NCBI GenBank assembly: GCA_964607915.1
Contig: CAZSMU010000138.1
Location: 1-10,235, forward strand
Direction of reading: 5' to 3'
Length of the DNA stretch: 10,235 nucleotides
Origin: JADJPL01 sp964607915
GTDB taxonomy: Bacteria; Bacteroidota; Bacteroidia; Chitinophagales; Saprospiraceae
Part shown: in pieces, positions 8,023 to 10,235 of the stretch
Layout of the letters: each line of letters starts with the position of its first letter
Numbering within the stretch: the first letter of the stretch is position 1
The notes under the pieces: generated by a model
Seen by the model: only the letters and a program-made list of their open reading frames with translations
Database searches by the model: none
Told to the model about the DNA's origin: nothing
Program-made: the position numbers and the translations under genes

Positions 8023-8931
8023 TTAGTTTTTTTGGCAAAGTACATCCAGCCACTCAGCCAATCCGGAGCCGGCCAGAAGGCTGTCCCAGTGCAAATCTGC
8101 AACAGAAGGCGTGTGGAAAGGAAAGCGGGAAAGCGATTCCCGGGAAAGCGGTGTGTCCGGGCGCAAAAAGAAAAACCGGCCTGCACGGCGGTGCGCAAAC
8201 GCCCGGGCCCAGGGAATATCCGTAGAAATAATCTTCAGCCCCAGCGCGCAGTACTCCAGCAACTTCAGGCTGGGCTGCCAGCGGAAAGGATAGCTGTCGG
8301 GGATGAGGTTGAGGCCGTACTCCGCTTTGGCCAACAGGCCCGGCACCTCGCCATGGGGTACTCTTCCGGCAAAAAATACCTCGGGGGCCGTCCGGAAGGC
8401 ACGCAGCAACTCCCCTGGCGGTTCGCCGACCAGCAGGAGCCGGAAACCGGGCAACGCCTGCAACAGCCGGGTAATAGCCGGCAGTAGTCGGCGGCTCCAA
8501 CCCATATCGCCGACATATACCATATCGAATTCGCGCCCTGAACCCGCAGGGCGAAAAAAAGACGCCGCAACACCCGCCGGGCGTATGCGGCAATGCGCAT
8601 CCAAGGGGAAGCCCAGGGCATGAGCTACCCATTCGCTGCCAAACACATAGCCATCGGGCCTGCGGTTGAACCTGCGTTTTAGAATATCTTTGAGCAAGGG
8701 GAAAGGTGGCGTAGAGGCCGAGATGTACTCATGGATCAGTACCCCTGCAGGGTTGCCGACCCCGCAATGGGTACCCATGAGGTGCCAGTGTACCGCGTAG
8801 TCCCGAAGAGCCGGCGCGGGATGGGCAAAAGCATCCAGGCCCCAGCCTTTGGAGGGGAAGTACGATGCGTACGCTTCTATTTCCGGCAAAAGGGCTTTGC
8901 CAGGATGGATCAGGGCGATGCGGCGGCTCAT
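8023..8931 (-). CDS. Short glycosyltransferase, GT4-like
   Basis: This 302-residue protein is a shortened GT-B glycosyltransferase. The N-terminal domain carries IHEYISASTPP at 66-76 and RRPDGYVFGSEW at 90-101, a pattern I associate with GT4-like enzymes of surface-glycan clusters. The hinge VAASFFRP at 121-128 is followed by DMVYVGDMGWSRR at 136-148 and LLLVGEPPG at 165-173. The donor-binding helix is PSLKLLEYCALGLKIIS at 220-236 with Glu226; the first acidic residue of the classical EX7E motif is missing, with Trp218 at that place, as is common in the SxKxxEY type. Typical members have 350-400 residues, so this one is compact but not visibly truncated. The start overlaps the preceding stop as ATGA. 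It ends with CAA AAA AAC TAA, an A7 run next to the stop, and the sulfotransferase follows in frame after CCC. Donor and acceptor are unknown. Confidence 0.8.
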   Translation of the reverse strand: MSRRIALIHPGKALLPEIEAYASYFPSKGWGLDAFAHPAPALRDYAVHWHLMGTHCGVGNPAGVLIHEYISASTPPFPLLKDILKRRFNRRPDGYVFGSEWVAHALGFPLDAHCRIRPAGVAASFFRPAGSGREFDMVYVGDMGWSRRLLPAITRLLQALPGFRLLLVGEPPGELLRAFRTAPEVFFAGRVPHGEVPGLLAKAEYGLNLIPDSYPFRWQPSLKLLEYCALGLKIISTDIPWARAFAHRRAGRFFFLRPDTPLSRESLSRFPFHTPSVADLHWDSLLAGSGLAEWLDVLCQKN

Positions 8932-10109
8932 GCGCAGCGCGATGGAAGGGCAAGATGCGTACCCAATGGCCGATAGGCCGACAGGCGGGATACCATGGTG
9001 CCGAGTACATGGGCATCGCTGTATCGCGCACAAACCCGCTTCCGCCCTGCTCTCCCAAGCCGGGTACGCCCGGCAGAATCCAGGGCCTGCAAGCGCTCAA
9101 TGGCCGCAATCAACCCCGCGACGTCGCGGGGCGGGCACAGGAAACCGCTTTCTCCTTCGACCACCAACTCCCGACAGCCTGCTACATCGGCAGCGATGAC
9201 CGGGAGCTCCATGCTGCACGCTTCGAGAACGGCACGCGACATGCCCTCGCCGTGAGAGGGCAGCAAAAGCCCATCTGCTTGTGCCAAAAAGGGCCGAACA
9301 TCTTCGACGTGGCCTACATAGCGCACCAGCCCCTCGTCGGCCCAGGCGCAAAGCTCTTGCAGCGGGATGCGGTCGGGGTGTTGCTCCACCGGAATCCCCA
9401 GCACCTGAATCTCAATAGCCGTCCCGCGCTTGCGAAAATACCGGGCAGCTTCCCGGATGTCCTCCAGCCCCTTGCTGCGCAGCAGCCTGCCCATGTACAG
9501 CAGGCGCAAGACCCCGTCCGGCCTGCGCGGAAGACAAGGCCGGAAATAGTCCACGTCCACCCCTTCCCCGTCGAACACAAACGTGTTGGAACGAGGCACA
9601 AGACAGCGGGAAAGGCAATAGTGGCGATCCGCCTCGTTCAGGAACCAGCATTCCCGGCTCAAAGATGCAGCCAACCGGTAGGCACAGCGCAACATCCAAC
9701 CCCGAACGCCACGGCGGCGACGCCATAGAACGCCCAGGCCTGTCGCAATCGCTATACAGGGCGTACCGGCCAACCAGGCAGCCAGCGCCCCGAAAAAAAT
9801 GGGCAACGCCGTATAGTGAAGGCACAATTGAAAGCGACCGCCGCGGTATAAGCGCCACAGCGCATACCACAGGCACAAACCGCCCAATACCCGGGGAATA
9901 GGGCGGGGAAGACGCCAACACAGCACCTCAAACCCCTCGGCCTCCAGCGCCTGGCGCAGGGGGCCGTCTTTTTCATCAAAGGGAGCTACAATGGAGACCT
10001 GAAATCCTTCTTTGCGCAGGACGCGCATCAGGCCGTGGCGGAAACGCCGGGCAGCCCAGAGTTGGTTCTGGACCAGCACAATGCGAAAGGGGTACGTGGA
10101 AGCGGACAT
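8928..10109 (-). CDS. Glycosyltransferase family 4, CapM/PglA-like, first gene of the operon
   Basis: This 393-residue protein is a retaining GT4 glycosyltransferase of the CapM/PglA type, which add a hexose or N-acetylhexosamine to lipid-linked glycans at the cytoplasmic side of the inner membrane. The N-terminal domain has HYTALPIFFGALAA at 98-111 and a TGLG segment at 123-126, followed by WFLNEADRHYC at 155-165, equivalent to the FQNxxD pattern of the group. DGEGVDVDYFRP at 180-191 is the hinge. In the C-terminal domain YMGRLLRSKG at 205-214 gives the conserved Arg208 and Lys213, and Glu288 and Glu296 form an intact EX7E motif within HGEGMSRAVLEA, followed by PVIAADVAGCRE at 303-314. The basic, aromatic and hydrophobic patches near 70-90 and 98-150 suit membrane association. 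The start at 10109 is preceded by an AT-rich gap and an inverted repeat, so this is probably the first gene of the unit. Its stop overlaps the next start as ATGA. Confidence 0.92.
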   Translation of the reverse strand: MSASTYPFRIVLVQNQLWAARRFRHGLMRVLRKEGFQVSIVAPFDEKDGPLRQALEAEGFEVLCWRLPRPIPRVLGGLCLWYALWRLYRGGRFQLCLHYTALPIFFGALAAWLAGTPCIAIATGLGVLWRRRRGVRGWMLRCAYRLAASLSRECWFLNEADRHYCLSRCLVPRSNTFVFDGEGVDVDYFRPCLPRRPDGVLRLLYMGRLLRSKGLEDIREAARYFRKRGTAIEIQVLGIPVEQHPDRIPLQELCAWADEGLVRYVGHVEDVRPFLAQADGLLLPSHGEGMSRAVLEACSMELPVIAADVAGCRELVVEGESGFLCPPRDVAGLIAAIERLQALDSAGRTRLGRAGRKRVCARYSDAHVLGTMVSRLSAYRPLGTHLALPSRCA

Positions 10110-10111
10110 AA

Positions 10112-10130
10112 GGGTTCTGTTTTAGAACCC
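10112..10130 (-). promoter_or_regulatory. Hairpin directly before the operon's first start codon
   Basis: GGGTTCT (10112-10118) and AGAACCC (10124-10130) are perfect complements around a 5-base loop. On the minus strand the stem ends two bases before the ATG at 10109, exactly where a ribosome must bind. If transcribed, it would cover the initiation region and could limit translation of the first glycosyltransferase or act as a protein or RNA target. Alternatively it is a DNA operator, or a terminator stem for a + strand transcript, though no + strand gene lies upstream here and no U-run follows at once. Confidence 0.5.
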
Positions 10131-10145
10131 CAAAGCAACTGCTTT

Positions 10146-10173
10146 TTTCTATACCTGTCAAGGGACAATACAA
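10146..10173 (-). promoter_or_regulatory. Possible promoter of the glycosyltransferase/sulfotransferase operon
   Basis: On the minus strand a TTG (10171-10173) is followed 17 bases later by TATAGAAA (10146-10153). This loosely resembles the Bacteroidota arrangement of TTG near -33 and TAnnTTTG near -7, but the TTTG half is absent. A TTGACA also occurs between them. Transcription would start near 10140, leaving a leader of about 30 bases that contains the hairpin at 10112-10130. This is a weak call, made mainly because the position is right. Confidence 0.2.
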
Positions 10174-10195
10174 CAGGGTTTGTTCCGGTAAAATC

Positions 10196-10220
10196 AGGTG
10201 TAAAAAATAGGTGTAAAAAA
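10196..10220. repeat. Tandem 12-mer AGGTGTAAAAAA, two copies with period 13
   Basis: AGGTGTAAAAAA occurs at 10196-10207 and again at 10209-10220, separated by one T. A little further on, CAAAATTTTG at 10223-10232 is a 10-base palindrome. The block lies roughly 90-110 bases upstream of the operon's first start codon, in the AT-rich gap. It could be a pair of regulator binding sites or belong to the control region of a gene beyond the window's end. No match to a known operator is claimed. Confidence 0.55.
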
Positions 10221-10235
10221 CACAAAATTTTGATT

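Noticed and set aside
8865..9728. A 287-codon open frame on the plus strand opposite the first two glycosyltransferase genes.
   Set aside because: It contains no recognisable domain and covers well-supported GT4 motifs on the other strand.
10132..10145. AAAGC-AACT-GCTTT stem followed by Ts, resembling a + strand terminator.
   Set aside because: The stem is only five weak pairs, and no + strand gene ends nearby, so a terminator is not supported.

Overview
The window looks like chromosomal DNA from a GC-rich member of the Bacteroidota. The main clue is a large secreted protein on the + strand with a gingipain-like (C25) protease domain and a C-terminal type IX secretion (T9SS) sorting domain, a system essentially confined to this phylum and close relatives. 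The absence of clear Shine-Dalgarno sequences before the starts fits. A lineage such as Saprospiria or a relative is plausible, but the window does not settle this.

Layout: positions 1-138 are an AT-rich to mixed leader with no supportable gene. Positions 139-4857 (+) encode a 1572-residue PorU-like C25 cysteine peptidase with a signal peptide, a His/Cys catalytic pair, a probable ILEI/FAM3-like domain, Ig/CARDB-like modules and a T9SS tail. It converges on a five-gene minus-strand operon, read from 10109 down to 4845: a CapM/PglA-like GT4 glycosyltransferase, a short GT4-like glycosyltransferase, a PAPS-dependent sulfotransferase, a WcaL/AmsK-like GT4 glycosyltransferase, and a further GT4-like glycosyltransferase. 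Three of the four junctions are 4-base ATGA overlaps. The fourth has only three bases between stop and start. The two transcription units overlap tail to tail by 13 bases, inside and beside a 14-base perfect palindrome. Positions 10110-10235 are an AT-rich gap with a hairpin abutting the first start codon and a tandem 12-mer repeat.

How the genes may work together: the operon reads as part of a pathway that builds a surface glycan (exopolysaccharide, O-antigen-like chain or protein glycan) and sulfates it. No initiating transferase, flippase, polymerase or export gene lies in the window, so the pathway is incomplete here. The C25 protein should pass the Sec system, cross the outer membrane by T9SS and end on the surface or outside. 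In well-studied species T9SS cargo is anchored to an anionic LPS, so a link between the protein and the glycan operon is conceivable. It rests only on adjacency, and the genes are convergent rather than co-transcribed.

No RNA genes, insertion sequences or CRISPR arrays were seen. The most interesting points are the domain make-up of the C25 protein, the in-frame glycosyltransferase/sulfotransferase junction separated by a single TAA, the palindrome at the convergent overlap, and the hairpin and repeats ahead of the operon.
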